A stretch of DNA of 64,000 nt from Meiothermus sp. GTDB taxonomy: Bacteria > Deinococcota > Deinococci > Deinococcales > Thermaceae. The DNA is taken from the NCBI RefSeq assembly GCF_026004075.1, contig NZ_BPIK01000001.1, forward strand, positions 1,094,041 to 1,158,040, written 5' to 3'. A model generated the notes under the pieces. The model worked only from the letters and a program-made list of their open reading frames with translations. It was not told the origin of the DNA and did no database searches. The translations under genes and the position numbers were made by a program. The first letter of the stretch is position 1; each line of letters opens with the position of its first letter. Shown piece after piece: positions 54,240 through 63,796 of this stretch.

Positions 54240-54934
54240 AAGCCAAAAGCCGCCGTCACCAGGCTCAATAGCACAACCGGCGCAGTTTCTGCCCGCAGGA
54301 TACGCGGCCCCAGTGTGACCGGGGTGAAACCCCGTTGCAGCAGGAAATCCACCTCGGACTCGCTCAGGCCCCCCTCCGGGCCGGTGAGTAGGGCCGTGGG
54401 TTTTTCGGGATTGTAATAGTCCTGCACCAGGGCCGAGACCCGGGGCTGGGCCACGAAACCCTGCTCGACCGGGGGAATCTGGCCGAGCGGCAGCAAGGGC
54501 TTCACCTCGGGAACGATGCTGCGCTCGCACTGCTTGGCGGCCTCGAGCACCACCCGGCAGAGGCGCAGGCGCTTGTTCTCGCTTAGCTCCCGCACCACGC
54601 AGTGCTGGGTGAGGATGGGCACAATTGCACTCACCCCCAGCTCGGTGGCGGCCCGTGCCACCTCGGCCAGGTGGTCGCCTTTGAGCAAGGCCACATACAG
54701 GGTGATGGGCTGGGGGGGCTCTTTGCTGGCCGGCCAGGTCTCTTCGACCTCCAGGCGCACCCAGCCGGGTTCGGTTTGCAGCACCCGGGCGCGGCCTTCC
54801 AGCCCCTTGCCATCGAAGACCGTGAGCCGGTCACCCTCCCGAGCCCGCAGCACATCCCGCAGGTGGTGGGCCTCGCGCCCGGTAAGCTCGAGCTGGGGCT
54901 GGATAGTTTCAACAAAAGCGCGGTGGGGACGCAT
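54236..54934 (-). CDS. rsmE: 16S rRNA (uracil-1498-N3)-methyltransferase RsmE
   Basis: Predicted 232-residue SPOUT-fold methyltransferase. The N-terminal PUA-like domain (HRAFVETIQPQLELTGREAHHLRDVLRAREGDRLTVFDG) is followed by the knotted catalytic domain with KQCERSIVPEV, LTGPEGGLSESEVD and LGPRILRAETAPVVLL. ATG 54934 lies five bases after the prmA stop, and rsmE is a usual neighbour of prmA. Confidence 0.94.
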   Translation of the reverse strand: MRPHRAFVETIQPQLELTGREAHHLRDVLRAREGDRLTVFDGKGLEGRARVLQTEPGWVRLEVEETWPASKEPPQPITLYVALLKGDHLAEVARAATELGVSAIVPILTQHCVVRELSENKRLRLCRVVLEAAKQCERSIVPEVKPLLPLGQIPPVEQGFVAQPRVSALVQDYYNPEKPTALLTGPEGGLSESEVDFLLQRGFTPVTLGPRILRAETAPVVLLSLVTAAFGL

Positions 54935-54939
54935 ACAAC

Positions 54940-55767
54940 TCAGCGGGCGGCGTAGGTCAGGCAGACCCACTCGCCTTCCTGCCGCCGGGCCAGCAGCCCA
55001 AAGCCAGCGGCCTCGAGGGCGCTCTTCACAATTCCCTCCCGCTCGGCCAGGATGCCGGTGAGAATCAGGGTTCCGCAGATGCCGAAAAGCCCCCGGTATT
55101 TTTGGGCGAAGTAGGTGTGTAGCTCGGCGTAGAGGTTGGCTACCACTAGGTCGAACGGGCCCTGCACGAGGGGCGTTGGAACCGGCTGGGCGAGGGGGGC
55201 TTGCGGTGCGGTTTCGGCCAGGGGATCGTAGGCCTCGTCCAGGCTGCCCACCTGGAACTGCACCTTAACCTGGTTGCGCCGGGCGTTCTCGATGGCCTGG
55301 GGGATCACCGCCGGGTCGATGTCGATGCCCAGTGCCTCGGCCCCCAGCAGCGCGGCCCCGATAGCCAGAATGCCCGAACCGGTGCCCAGATCCAGCACCC
55401 GCATCCCGGGTTCAACCCGCTCGGCCAGGGTTTCCAGGGCCATGCGGGTGGTCTCGTGGTGGCCGGTGCCAAAGGCCATACCCGGTTCGATGACGATACG
55501 CTTTTCCGGGCCCTCCCAGGTATGCCAGGGGGCCAGCACCACAAAGGGCCCGGCCCGCACCGGCTTCAGGTCGCGCTTGTAGGCCTCGAGCCAGTCGGTA
55601 TCGGGGAGCTCCTGCCACTCCCCCGGAAACGGCAGCTCGATGCGCTCGGGGAAGTAGGCCCAGACCTCGCCGGGTTTTTCCTCCAGACCCCGCGCGCCCA
55701 GCTCAAACAGCGCCGCTGAGTAGATATCGAGGGTTTCGAAGTTGCCACGCAGGCGAAAAACGTGCAT
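54940..55767 (-). CDS. prmA: Ribosomal protein L11 methyltransferase PrmA
   Basis: Predicted 275-residue enzyme. The N-terminal region (residues 1-70) binds L11, and the SAM site is MRVLDLGTGSGILAIGAALLGA near residue 122, with GIDIDP and VVANLYAEL as later motifs. TAAACT ends six bases before the ATG, consistent with a leaderless message. A proline-rich insert (about residues 190-205, ETAPQAPLAQPVPTPLV) is longer than usual. Confidence 0.93.
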   Translation of the reverse strand: MHVFRLRGNFETLDIYSAALFELGARGLEEKPGEVWAYFPERIELPFPGEWQELPDTDWLEAYKRDLKPVRAGPFVVLAPWHTWEGPEKRIVIEPGMAFGTGHHETTRMALETLAERVEPGMRVLDLGTGSGILAIGAALLGAEALGIDIDPAVIPQAIENARRNQVKVQFQVGSLDEAYDPLAETAPQAPLAQPVPTPLVQGPFDLVVANLYAELHTYFAQKYRGLFGICGTLILTGILAEREGIVKSALEAAGFGLLARRQEGEWVCLTYAAR

Positions 55768-55810
55768 AACCGTAGTTTATCGCTTTTTCTGTGAATCGCT
55801 GCTCGGCCTG

Positions 55811-56728
55811 CTACCCGCCGGGCAGTAAGCTCAGGCGCAGGCGGCCCGAAATCTCTTCGCCCGGCTCCAGCACCCGCACCCCCGTATTGTCCCAGCCCTG
55901 GCTCATCAGATTGAAACCATCGGTGGCGTGGGTGACGGGCTCCAGGGCCACGCTGCCATCGGGTGCGGTGAAGACCACCAGGTGCGAGAAGATGGGGTCG
56001 GCCTCGAGCACCATCTGCCAGCCCGAACCCGGCCAGTCCAGCTGCAGCCGCCCTTTCCAGCCAGCAAAAACATGGTCTAGCTGGGTAGCGCCCAGCGGCC
56101 TTGGACGCGAGAAATCAAACTCCGGTTGGATGGCCTGGGCGGGCTGGCTGGGGAGGCAGCTTGCATCGGTCAGGTAGACGCCCTGGGCCTCGAATGACAG
56201 CCGGGCTTCGTCCGAGAGGCCCAGGTGACGCATGAAGTATGGGTGGTGCCCGAAACCCGCCGGCATGGGCTCAGTCCCCACATTCGCCAACGCCGTCGAG
56301 ATTTCCAGGCCATCCCCCTGCAGCCGGTAGGCTACTTCCACCCTGAAAGGGAACGGGAAGTTCAGGTCTTGGAGGCCGGAAGCGTCGAAAGCGCAGTGCA
56401 GTGTATGCCCGTCGAGGCGCTGTGCGCTCCAGGGCCGACCGTGTACCTCGCCGTGGATGGTCTGCCGGCCATCGGGCCAGTTGGGGCGAAGCTGGTAGGT
56501 TTTGCTGCCAAAGCGAAAGCGCCCGTCCCGGATGCGGTTGGAGTAAGGGGCCAGGACGTAGCTCGAGGTCTCGGGGGAGTGCTTCTGCGCCAGGGCCGCG
56601 GGCGGGGTAGGGCGCAGGATGGGCAGCCAGAAGCCCGCCTGGTAGAGCTCGAGGCCCACCACGCTGGCCCCCAGCTCGGGGGCAACCGTGAGGCGCAGGC
56701 GCTGGTTTTGCAGGATCTCCAGGTTCAT
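55811..56728 (-). CDS. Aldose 1-epimerase family protein
   Basis: Predicted 305-residue galactose mutarotase-like protein. Family features include YSNRIRDGRFRF near residue 65, the catalytic histidine regions IHGEVHGRPW and GFGHHPYFM, and a late glutamate in SVALEPVTHATDGFN. It interconverts sugar anomers or reads a related sugar phosphate. Lies in a minus-strand gene run, 43 bases upstream of prmA. Confidence 0.9.
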   Translation of the reverse strand: MNLEILQNQRLRLTVAPELGASVVGLELYQAGFWLPILRPTPPAALAQKHSPETSSYVLAPYSNRIRDGRFRFGSKTYQLRPNWPDGRQTIHGEVHGRPWSAQRLDGHTLHCAFDASGLQDLNFPFPFRVEVAYRLQGDGLEISTALANVGTEPMPAGFGHHPYFMRHLGLSDEARLSFEAQGVYLTDASCLPSQPAQAIQPEFDFSRPRPLGATQLDHVFAGWKGRLQLDWPGSGWQMVLEADPIFSHLVVFTAPDGSVALEPVTHATDGFNLMSQGWDNTGVRVLEPGEEISGRLRLSLLPGG

Positions 56729-56752
56729 CGGCCTTAGTCTGAGGGTTGAAGG

Positions 56753-57547
56753 CTAGAAAGCCAAGCCCCGTATCTGCCCGGCCAGGGCTTCCAGGTATGC
56801 GAAGAACAGCGGGCCGTAGTGGGCCAGCTCGTCGCCTCCCGTGACCACCAGCGGGTACTTCCAGCCCCGCTCGGCCAGGAGGCGCTGGGCTTTTTCCAGG
56901 GGCCTCGAGCGGTGGGGCTTGGGCTCGTAGATGACCAGCTCCGGCCCCCGGCGCAGCACCTCGGCCAGATCGGGCTGGAAGTAGCTCTGGGGATGCTCGG
57001 CAAAGATGTTCTGCAAACCCAGGTGCCGCAGCGCCTCGTCCACGTAGCTGCCCCGGCCCACTGTGATGGGGCCGCCCAGGTCGAACTCGAGGTAGACCCG
57101 CCGGGGCGGCAGCGCCCGGTACAGGGCCTGGTAGCGCTCGCTTAGCCGGGCGCAAAGCCCGGTGGCCGCCTCGTTCACGCCCAGCAAGGCCCCCAGAACC
57201 GCGATGTTCTCCAGGATGCCATAGGGGCTCTGGGGCAGGGGCACGGGAAAGACGGGCAGCCCCCGCCGGTGCAGCTCAAAGAGCAGCTCGCGCTGTACGC
57301 CGGTGCTGATGAGCACCAGGTCGGGCTGAAGGCTTTCCAGTAGCTCCCAGCGCACCCGGGTGTAGCTCGAGACCACCGGCAGGGAAATCGTAGCAGCGGG
57401 CCGGTAGCAGAAAGCACTCCGCCCCACCACCCGCTCACCCAGGCCCAGGGCAAAGAGGGTCTCGGTCACGTTGGGGGCCAGCGATACGATGCGCCGGGCA
57501 TTATCGGGCAGCTCGAGCGGCCCCAGCCAGTCGTGGGTGAGCTTCAC
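56753..57547 (-). CDS. BtuF-like helical-backbone metal receptor without signal peptide
   Basis: Predicted 264-residue protein of the cobalamin/iron-siderophore binding fold. RRIVSLAPNVTETLFALGLGERVVG near residue 18 and LLESLQPDLVLIS near 70 are typical, with the second lobe ending in GWKYPLVVTGGDELAHYGPLFFAYLEAL. There is no signal peptide or lipobox, unlike transport receptors, so it may be cytoplasmic. GTG 57547 overlaps the coaE stop (GTGA) and has GGGAGG upstream. Confidence 0.87.
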   Translation of the reverse strand: MKLTHDWLGPLELPDNARRIVSLAPNVTETLFALGLGERVVGRSAFCYRPAATISLPVVSSYTRVRWELLESLQPDLVLISTGVQRELLFELHRRGLPVFPVPLPQSPYGILENIAVLGALLGVNEAATGLCARLSERYQALYRALPPRRVYLEFDLGGPITVGRGSYVDEALRHLGLQNIFAEHPQSYFQPDLAEVLRRGPELVIYEPKPHRSRPLEKAQRLLAERGWKYPLVVTGGDELAHYGPLFFAYLEALAGQIRGLAF

Positions 57548-58122
57548 CCGGCCACCTCCCGGTACCAGGCCTCCACCCGCTTGTGCAGGGTGTCCAGGTC
57601 GGCGTCGTTCCAGATCACCCAGGTGGCCCGGCGCACCTTTTCTTCCTGGGGGAGCTGGCTTTGGTCGCGGGCCTCGAACTCGGCCTCGCTGAGGCCGCTG
57701 CGGGCCATCACACGTGCCTTGCGCAAAGCGGTGGGGGCGGCCACCACCAGCACCCCGGCAAAATCCGCTTCGCGCCCGGCCTCGAAAAGCAGGGGGATAT
57801 CCTGCACCACCAGGCGATGCCCGGCCTGCCGGGCCTTTTCGGTTTCTTCCTGCATCCGCCGGCGCACATAGGGGTGAAGGAGGGCCTCGAGCCGCCGGCG
57901 GGCCGCTGGGTCGCTGAACACCAACCGCCCCAACACAGCCCGGTTGACCTCTCCACCCGCGCAGGCCTCGGGAAAGGCCTGGCAAATCTCCGACTTTAGC
58001 ACCAACGCTCCTTCGCGGGCATATTCGTCGGCGTCCAGAACTGTCACGCCCAGGGCCCGCAACAGCTGGGCCACCGTGCTCTTGCCGCTCCCAATGCTTC
58101 CGGTTAGGCCAATCAGGCGCAT
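57544..58122 (-). CDS. coaE: Dephospho-CoA kinase
   Basis: Predicted 192-residue kinase for the last step of coenzyme A synthesis. P-loop GLTGSIGSGKSTV at residues 5-17, LDADEYAREG for substrate binding and LLHPYVRRRM in the lid region. Length is normal. First gene of a run that continues through the overlapping receptor gene. Confidence 0.94.
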   Translation of the reverse strand: MRLIGLTGSIGSGKSTVAQLLRALGVTVLDADEYAREGALVLKSEICQAFPEACAGGEVNRAVLGRLVFSDPAARRRLEALLHPYVRRRMQEETEKARQAGHRLVVQDIPLLFEAGREADFAGVLVVAAPTALRKARVMARSGLSEAEFEARDQSQLPQEEKVRRATWVIWNDADLDTLHKRVEAWYREVAG

Positions 58123-58202
58123 CAGGGCATAGCATACCGTTTGTAACGCCCCAGGGTGATTTCTTCACCGGCCTATTGCTAAAACCCTGGCAGACTGAGG
58201 CC

Positions 58203-58682
58203 ATGCGCCTGCTATTGAGCGCCGCCCTGATGGTTTTAGCAGCCTGCACCCCCAGCCCAGGGGTTTCCTACACCCCGGACGATTATCAACTGGCGCTGGA
58301 GGCCGTTAATCAGGCCCGCGCCCAGGCCCGCACCTGCAACGCCACCCCTTACGCTGCGGCCCCTGCACTTAGCTGGAATGGTTTGCTGGGAGAAGTGGCC
58401 CGCCAGCGGGCCGAGTACCTCCAGCAGAGCGGTGTGTTGAGCCATTACGAGGGCTCGAGCACCACCCCCGCGGTTGCCACCCGCAGTCTTCAGAACGGCT
58501 ACCACTTCCTGGAAATTGGCGAGAACCTGGCCCAGGGCTACGAACAGGCGACCGAGGCGGTAGCAGCCTGGCTGGCGAGCACCCAGGGCCACTGCGAGAC
58601 CCTGATGGCCCCCCACCTGCGCGAGATGGGCATGGTCAGGCGGGGGGATTACTGGGTGCTGGTGGTAGCCCAGCCCCGCTAG
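58203..58682 (+). CDS. CAP/SCP-domain lipoprotein
   Basis: Predicted 159-residue lipoprotein; LAAC places the lipid cysteine near residue 15. The CAP domain is seen in LSWNGLLGEVARQRAEYLQQSGVLSHYE and IGENLAQGYEQATEAVAAWLAS, with the GHCETLMAPHLREMGMVRR ending typical of the family (YkwD-like). The role of bacterial members is mostly unknown. ATG 58203 is supported by TGAGG upstream. Confidence 0.9.
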   Translation: MRLLLSAALMVLAACTPSPGVSYTPDDYQLALEAVNQARAQARTCNATPYAAAPALSWNGLLGEVARQRAEYLQQSGVLSHYEGSSTTPAVATRSLQNGYHFLEIGENLAQGYEQATEAVAAWLASTQGHCETLMAPHLREMGMVRRGDYWVLVVAQPR

Positions 58683-58711
58683 GCGAACCTGCCCTGCTTC
58701 CGGTGAGGTAT

Positions 58712-61159
58712 CTAGCGGCGGCGGCGCTTTTTCTTACCGGACTTCTCTGCCTGGCTGGATGGGGCCTGCTCCTGGTCGCCCCCCCACGAGCCAAAGTAGA
58801 TTTTCTGCGCCCTGACCTTGACCGGCTTCTGGAAGCCCCCGCGCTCGTCGGGGGGGCCCACCACCCGCCTCGAGCGGGCCCGAGCGTGGGGAGCCGGGCT
58901 TTTGGGTTCGGTAGCCACCACCTTGCGCGCCGGTTTGCTGGGCGTTGCGGCCTGGGGTTCGGCGGCTTTCCCACGCTTACCCCTGCGGCGTTTTTTTCTT
59001 TTTTGCTGCTCGGGTTCGGGTTGGGTTTCTGTCTGGTAAAACTTTTCGGTCGGCACCAGGTCAATCTGCCGGGCCGAAGGGTTGGCTCCTTCTATCTTTA
59101 CTTCCATCTCGTCTCCTATGCGAATGCGGCGCTTGGTGCGCAGGCCTTCCAAGGCCAGCAGCTCTTCGATGTACTCGTAGTGGTCGTCCTCGAGGGCCCC
59201 CAGCCGGATCATGCCCTCCACCCCGTTGTCCAGGCTCACGAACACCCCAAACCCGGTTACGCCCGAGACCGTGCCCCGGAAGGTTTCGCCCTGGTGCTTT
59301 TGTGCCCACAGGCACTGGTAGTACTTGGTCAGCTCGCGCTCGGCGTTCTCGGCTGCCCGCTCCCGCTCCGAGGCGTGCTCGGCAATTTTGGGGAAGCGCT
59401 GGGCCCAGTCGTCCTTGCGGGCCTGGGTCACCCGGCGCCTCAGGAGCGTGCGCAGAACCCGGTGCACCACCAGGTCGGGGTAGCGCCGGATGGGGCTGGT
59501 GAAGTGCAGGTAGTGTTCGGCGGCCAGGCCGAAGTGCCCCAGGTTTTCGGCGGCGTAGCGGGCCAGGCGCAAGGAGCGCAACAGCAGGGTCGAGACCACG
59601 GCCTCCTCAGGGCGGCCCTCGGCCTGCTTCAGGATGCTTTGCAGGGCTTTGGGGCTTAGTTCACCGCCCGGCAGGCTATAACCCAGCCGACCCAGGGCGG
59701 CCACCAGCTTGTTGTAGGCCTCCTCGCTGGGGTCTTCGTGGACGCGGAAAAGGGTGGGAATCTGTCGCTCGGCCAGGTGTTTGGCAACCACCCGGTTGGC
59801 CAGCAGCATCAGCTCCTCAATCAGGCTGCGGGCCCTGGGTTCTTTCTGGGGTAGCAGGTGCAGGTTGCCGTCTTCGTCCACCTCCACCTTGACCTCGGTA
59901 AAGCGGAAATCCAGCGCGCCCTGTTCCAGGCGGCGGGCTTTGAGGGTCTGGGTGAGGGTGAGGAGTTGCTTCAGGTCGTTCTGGAGCTCGAGGCTCCAGT
60001 CGGGGGGAACCGGGGCCGGGGCCTTTTCAGGGGCCTCGAGCGCCTCGGCGAAAGCCTCCACCTCGGTGTAGGTCAGCCGGGCCACGCTGCGGATCACCCC
60101 TTCGGCGAAGCGGTAGTCCTTGACCCGGCCCTTGGGGGTCAGCTCCACCAGCACCGAGAGCACCAGCCGATCCTCGTAGGGCTTGAGCGAACAGATGCCG
60201 TTGGAAAGCTGCTCGGGCAGCATGGGCAGCACCCGCCCCGGCAGATAGACGCTGGTGGCGCGGGCATAGGCTTCGTGGTCGAGGGGCGAGAACTCCCGCA
60301 CGTAGTGCGAGACGTCGGCGATGTGAATGCCCACGCGGTAGTTGCCGTTGGGGAGCTGCTCGAGGTGGATGGCGTCGTCGAAGTCCTTGGCGTCGGCCCC
60401 GTCGATGGTAAAAACCCGCAAGGCCCGGAAGTCCTCGCGGCGGGCAACTTCTTTGGGGTCCAGATGGGCCACTTTCTCGGCTTCGGCCAGGGCTTCGGGC
60501 GGGAAGACGCTCCTCAGCTCGTACTTGGCGATGATGGCCTCGGTCTCGACCTCGGGGCTGTCCCCCTGGCCTAAGTAGCCCGCAAACTCCCCATAGGGTT
60601 CCTGGGGCTTGCGCCCGCTGGGGTAGGTGACCCGCACCACCAGCCGTGCCCCGCTTTCCAGGCCCTCCAGGCCCTCCGGCTTGAGCTTGAGCGCGGGCAG
60701 CCTTGGGTCGTCGGGTTTGAGCCAGGCAAACCCCTGCTTGAAGTACAGCCGCCCCACCACCTGATGATGGGCCCGCTCGAGTACCTCCACCACCACGCCC
60801 CAGGGCTTGCCGTCGCGGCCCGGTGGGCGTGGCTCGGCCCGTACTAAGTCGCCGTGCCAGGCCCCGCCCAGGTGGCCCTTGGGAATGTAGAGGTCGGGCA
60901 GGTCGGGGTGGGTGGGAATCACAAAAGCAAAACCCGCTGCATGGGCTTGCAGGCGGCCCTCGAGACCCTTTTTCCCCAGCCCCTCGGGGAGCTGGTAGAG
61001 CTTGCGCCGTGGCTCAACCACTTTGCCCTCGGCCACCAGCAGGTCCAGGGCTTCCTTGGCCTCGTCCTTATCGAGCCGCAGGCTCCGCACCAGCTCGCGC
61101 AGGCTAAAGCGCTTTTTGGGGTACTTTTTGAGGTGCTCGTAAATCTGCTGTTCTAGCAT
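58712..61159 (-). CDS. rnr: Ribonuclease R
   Basis: Predicted 815-residue processive 3'-5' exoribonuclease. It has an N-terminal winged helix, cold-shock-like domains, the RNB catalytic motif DGADAKDFDDAIHLEQ near residue 258 (acidic metal ligands), and an S1 domain near residue 640 (GTVSGVTGFGVFVSLDNGVEGMI). The last 110 residues are Lys/Arg-rich and unstructured (KKRRRGKRGK), ending KSGKKKRRRR. Long basic tails of this kind help ribosome or RNA binding. Confidence 0.95.
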   Translation of the reverse strand: MLEQQIYEHLKKYPKKRFSLRELVRSLRLDKDEAKEALDLLVAEGKVVEPRRKLYQLPEGLGKKGLEGRLQAHAAGFAFVIPTHPDLPDLYIPKGHLGGAWHGDLVRAEPRPPGRDGKPWGVVVEVLERAHHQVVGRLYFKQGFAWLKPDDPRLPALKLKPEGLEGLESGARLVVRVTYPSGRKPQEPYGEFAGYLGQGDSPEVETEAIIAKYELRSVFPPEALAEAEKVAHLDPKEVARREDFRALRVFTIDGADAKDFDDAIHLEQLPNGNYRVGIHIADVSHYVREFSPLDHEAYARATSVYLPGRVLPMLPEQLSNGICSLKPYEDRLVLSVLVELTPKGRVKDYRFAEGVIRSVARLTYTEVEAFAEALEAPEKAPAPVPPDWSLELQNDLKQLLTLTQTLKARRLEQGALDFRFTEVKVEVDEDGNLHLLPQKEPRARSLIEELMLLANRVVAKHLAERQIPTLFRVHEDPSEEAYNKLVAALGRLGYSLPGGELSPKALQSILKQAEGRPEEAVVSTLLLRSLRLARYAAENLGHFGLAAEHYLHFTSPIRRYPDLVVHRVLRTLLRRRVTQARKDDWAQRFPKIAEHASERERAAENAERELTKYYQCLWAQKHQGETFRGTVSGVTGFGVFVSLDNGVEGMIRLGALEDDHYEYIEELLALEGLRTKRRIRIGDEMEVKIEGANPSARQIDLVPTEKFYQTETQPEPEQQKRKKRRRGKRGKAAEPQAATPSKPARKVVATEPKSPAPHARARSRRVVGPPDERGGFQKPVKVRAQKIYFGSWGGDQEQAPSSQAEKSGKKKRRRR

Positions 61160-61420
61160 GATGTTTTCAGAACGAGGCGCTCAGGCTTCGGGGCCGTACG
61201 CTCAGTGCTCCTGACACTATCATAGAGCACCCGCGCTGGGTTACACCTTGTTTGAATTCCACGAGCACAGAACGCTTCCCGTTCTGCCTGGCAGAGAAAA
61301 CCTTACCCTTCTAAGAAAAGCTGTAAATAGCATTGGGGTCAGTTTGCCGATGAACTATATCGAATCTGTGCGCCTGAATTGCTCGGGGTGGACACAGGGA
61401 ATCTCTACCCAAGCTGGACA

Positions 61421-62659
61421 CTAGCGTGACAGCAGGCTCAGCACCTCTACGTGGTGCGTGAAAGGGTAGAAGTCGTAGGGGCGAACAAAACCAAGCTGGT
61501 AGCCTCCCTGCACGAGCCGGCCTACGTCTCGAGCCCAAGTAGCCGGGTCGCAGGCAATGTACAAAATCTGTTGGGGCTTTCCTTGCAATAGGCCAGCCAA
61601 AACTTCGGGAGCAAGGCCCGAACGGGGTGGATCAACCATTACCAGGTCGGCAGGGAGGTGCTTGCTTAGCACCCTGGCATCGTCCTGCTTGAACAGCAGG
61701 TTCTGCACCCCCAGCCGGTCGCGATCAGACTCACCACGCCTGACCGCGCTGCGGTTGATCTCAATGGCCACAATCTCAGCAAAGCGCTGGGCTAGGTGCA
61801 GGCTGAGCACACCGCTCCCTGCATACAACTCCACGGCTTTGCGACCCGGCGTCACGATTTGCCTGGCTTCCTGCAACAAAAGCCCTGCAGCCTTGGGATT
61901 AATCTGGGCAAAACTCTGCACATTGACGGTAGAAAGCAGGCCACCGAAATCCTCGAGCAAATGGGTAGCCCCGGCCAGATGCTGAACCTGACCCCGGAAA
62001 CGGCCCTTGGGGTTTTGCTCACCCCAGACCACACCAGCGATGCCTTCTTGCACCAGGGCCTGGGCGGTTTTTTTGAAATACCGGGCAGCCCCCCCAATAA
62101 ACCCGACCTGTACTTTGTTTTCGTACACCGAGCCCCGCAATACCACCTCCTCGAGGCTGGCCAGTGGCCAGCTGCTCAAAAGTTCGAAAGCAGGCTGGAG
62201 CGGCTCTGCAATCAGAGGGTCGTAGCTGATACGCACGAGCTCGTTGGACTGTGGCAGGCGATAGGCTAGGCCACCCAGGGGATGCAGGGCATACTGGGCG
62301 GCGGTGCGGTAGTGCAGGCCAGCCCGCTCGCCGTAGCTAGGGGAAGGCTGTATTGGGGCCACCTCAAAACTTAGCTTCGCGATACGCTCGAGCGATTCTT
62401 GCACGAAGCTCTGTTTGATAGGTAACTGGGCTTCGTACTCCAGCGGCAGGTCGGCTGAAGGGGGTAGGGGCTCTGGGTAACGCGCAGGATGCGGTTTTAG
62501 TATCCGTGAAACCTGGCCCTCGAGGTGGTTTTTTCGGGGTGTCAGATGGGCCTCAACCACCTCGCCCGGAAGCCCGCCACGTACCAGTGCGGTGCCCTGC
62601 GGTGTTCGCGCAAGCCCCAACCCACCTACCACCAGCTTTTCGATTTCAATCCATGCCAC
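61421..62659 (-). CDS. RlmD/TrmA-family uracil-5-methyltransferase
   Basis: Predicted 412-residue RNA methyltransferase. N-terminal TRAM domain (residues 1-55, [14 protein letters not shown]), SAM motif [18 protein letters not shown] near residue 283, MVDPPRSGL near 340, catalytic cysteine in [12 protein letters not shown] and the base glutamate in HHVEVLSLL. The cysteines that hold an iron-sulfur cluster in E. coli RlmD are not seen. The target base in rRNA or tRNA cannot be assigned. It ends about 260 bases from rnr. Confidence 0.9.
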   Translation of the reverse strand: MAWIEIEKLVVGGLGLARTPQGTALVRGGLPGEVVEAHLTPRKNHLEGQVSRILKPHPARYPEPLPPSADLPLEYEAQLPIKQSFVQESLERIAKLSFEVAPIQPSPSYGERAGLHYRTAAQYALHPLGGLAYRLPQSNELVRISYDPLIAEPLQPAFELLSSWPLASLEEVVLRGSVYENKVQVGFIGGAARYFKKTAQALVQEGIAGVVWGEQNPKGRFRGQVQHLAGATHLLEDFGGLLSTVNVQSFAQINPKAAGLLLQEARQIVTPGRKAVELYAGSGVLSLHLAQRFAEIVAIEINRSAVRRGESDRDRLGVQNLLFKQDDARVLSKHLPADLVMVDPPRSGLAPEVLAGLLQGKPQQILYIACDPATWARDVGRLVQGGYQLGFVRPYDFYPFTHHVEVLSLLSR

Positions 62660-62700
62660 ACTTCACCATACCCTAACCCAGGGCAAGCTATCCACGGAGG

Positions 62701-62729
62701 TTGACGTGGTGCTCAGGCTGGGGAATAAT
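62701..62729 (+). promoter_or_regulatory. Promoter of the TAXI gene
   Basis: TTGACG (62701-62706) and AATAAT (62724-62729) are exactly 17 bases apart, each matching five of six consensus bases. AAGGAGGAGA sits 15 bases further, then the ATG at 62760. Confidence 0.8.
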
Positions 62730-62759
62730 CAACCCGGTTAGCACAAGGAGGAGACTGGG

Positions 62760-63707
62760 ATGAAAAAGACGTTGTTGCTGCTGGCCTCGCTCGCTTTAGC
62801 GGGTTCTGCCGTTGCACAGACCTTTGTCACCATCGGTTCAGGCGGTACTACTGGGGTTTACTTCCCCGTGGCTACCGGGATCGCCAAGCTGGTGAACGAC
62901 GCCAACATCGGGGTAAGGGCCAACGCTCGCTCTACTGGTGGTTCGGTATTTAACATCAATGCCATCGCATCGGGCGAGCTTCAGATGGGCCTGGCCCAGA
63001 ACGACATCGCCTACTATGCCTATAACGGGACGGGGATTGCTGCCTTTGACGGCAAGCCCGTGAAGAATATCCGGGCGGTGGGTATCCTGTACCCCGAGGT
63101 GGTGCACGTGGTGGCCCGCGCCGGGGCTGGTATCAACACCGTCGCCGATCTTAAAGGCAAGCGGGTTGTAATTGGCGATGTGGGTTCTGGAACAGAGCAA
63201 AATGCCCGTCAGGTGCTCGAGGCCTACGGACTCAGCCTTAGCGACTTGCGCGAAGCCATCCGGGTCAACCCCAACAACGCCCTGGCCCTCATGCAAGATG
63301 GCCGCGCCGATGCCTTCTTCTTTACCGGAGGATTGGGGGCTTCAGTGATCAGCCAGGCAGCCCAGACCCTCCGCATTCAGCTTGTTGAGGTAGAGTACCG
63401 CCGGGTACAGGAGCTGGCCAAAAAGTACCCCTTCTATCGGGCTTTCAATATCGACGGTGGAATCTACCGAGGCGTGGACGTGACCACCCCTTCCGTGGCC
63501 GTTCTCTCGATGTGGATTGCAGCCGAAAGTCTGAGTGCCGATGTGGTCTACAACATGCTCAAGGCCACCTTCGATAACCCCGAGTTCAAGTCCATCCACC
63601 CTAACCTGCAACGCTTCTTCAACGTTAACTCGGCTGCCCGCAACCTTCCGATTCCACTGCACCCAGGCGCCGAGCGCTACTACCGCGAAAAGCGCATCAT
63701 CCGCTAG
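62760..63707 (+). CDS. TAXI-family TRAP solute-binding protein
   Basis: Predicted 315-residue periplasmic receptor. Signal peptide MKKTLLLLASLALAGSAVAQ, then TIGSGGTTGVYFPVATGIAKLVN and RANARSTGGSVFNINAIASGELQMGLAQND, the family hallmarks. LKGKRVVIGDVGSGTEQNARQVL and FFTGGLGASVI follow. TAXI proteins feed fused TRAP permeases; glutamate or related acids are known ligands in Thermus. No permease gene is visible before the right edge. A terminator follows the stop. Confidence 0.94.
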   Translation: MKKTLLLLASLALAGSAVAQTFVTIGSGGTTGVYFPVATGIAKLVNDANIGVRANARSTGGSVFNINAIASGELQMGLAQNDIAYYAYNGTGIAAFDGKPVKNIRAVGILYPEVVHVVARAGAGINTVADLKGKRVVIGDVGSGTEQNARQVLEAYGLSLSDLREAIRVNPNNALALMQDGRADAFFFTGGLGASVISQAAQTLRIQLVEVEYRRVQELAKKYPFYRAFNIDGGIYRGVDVTTPSVAVLSMWIAAESLSADVVYNMLKATFDNPEFKSIHPNLQRFFNVNSAARNLPIPLHPGAERYYREKRIIR

Positions 63708-63721
63708 GTTCTAAACTATAT

Positions 63722-63753
63722 CAAGGCCGACCATCGCGTCGGCCTTGCTTTTT
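63722..63753 (+). terminator. Rho-independent terminator of the TAXI gene
   Basis: CAAGGCCGAC (63722-63731) and GTCGGCCTTG (63738-63747) form a perfect 10-bp stem with loop CATCGC, followed by CTTTTT. It begins 14 bases after the stop codon. Confidence 0.97.
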
Positions 63754-63796
63754 GCAGAACCAAAACTACGTCGGTCTGGAACGGTTTAAAGGAAGA

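Noticed and set aside
61160-61420. tRNA or other stable RNA between rnr and the methyltransferase gene
   Set aside because: Only a short inverted repeat (CAGAACG with CGTTCTG) is present; no cloverleaf or T-loop sequence was found.
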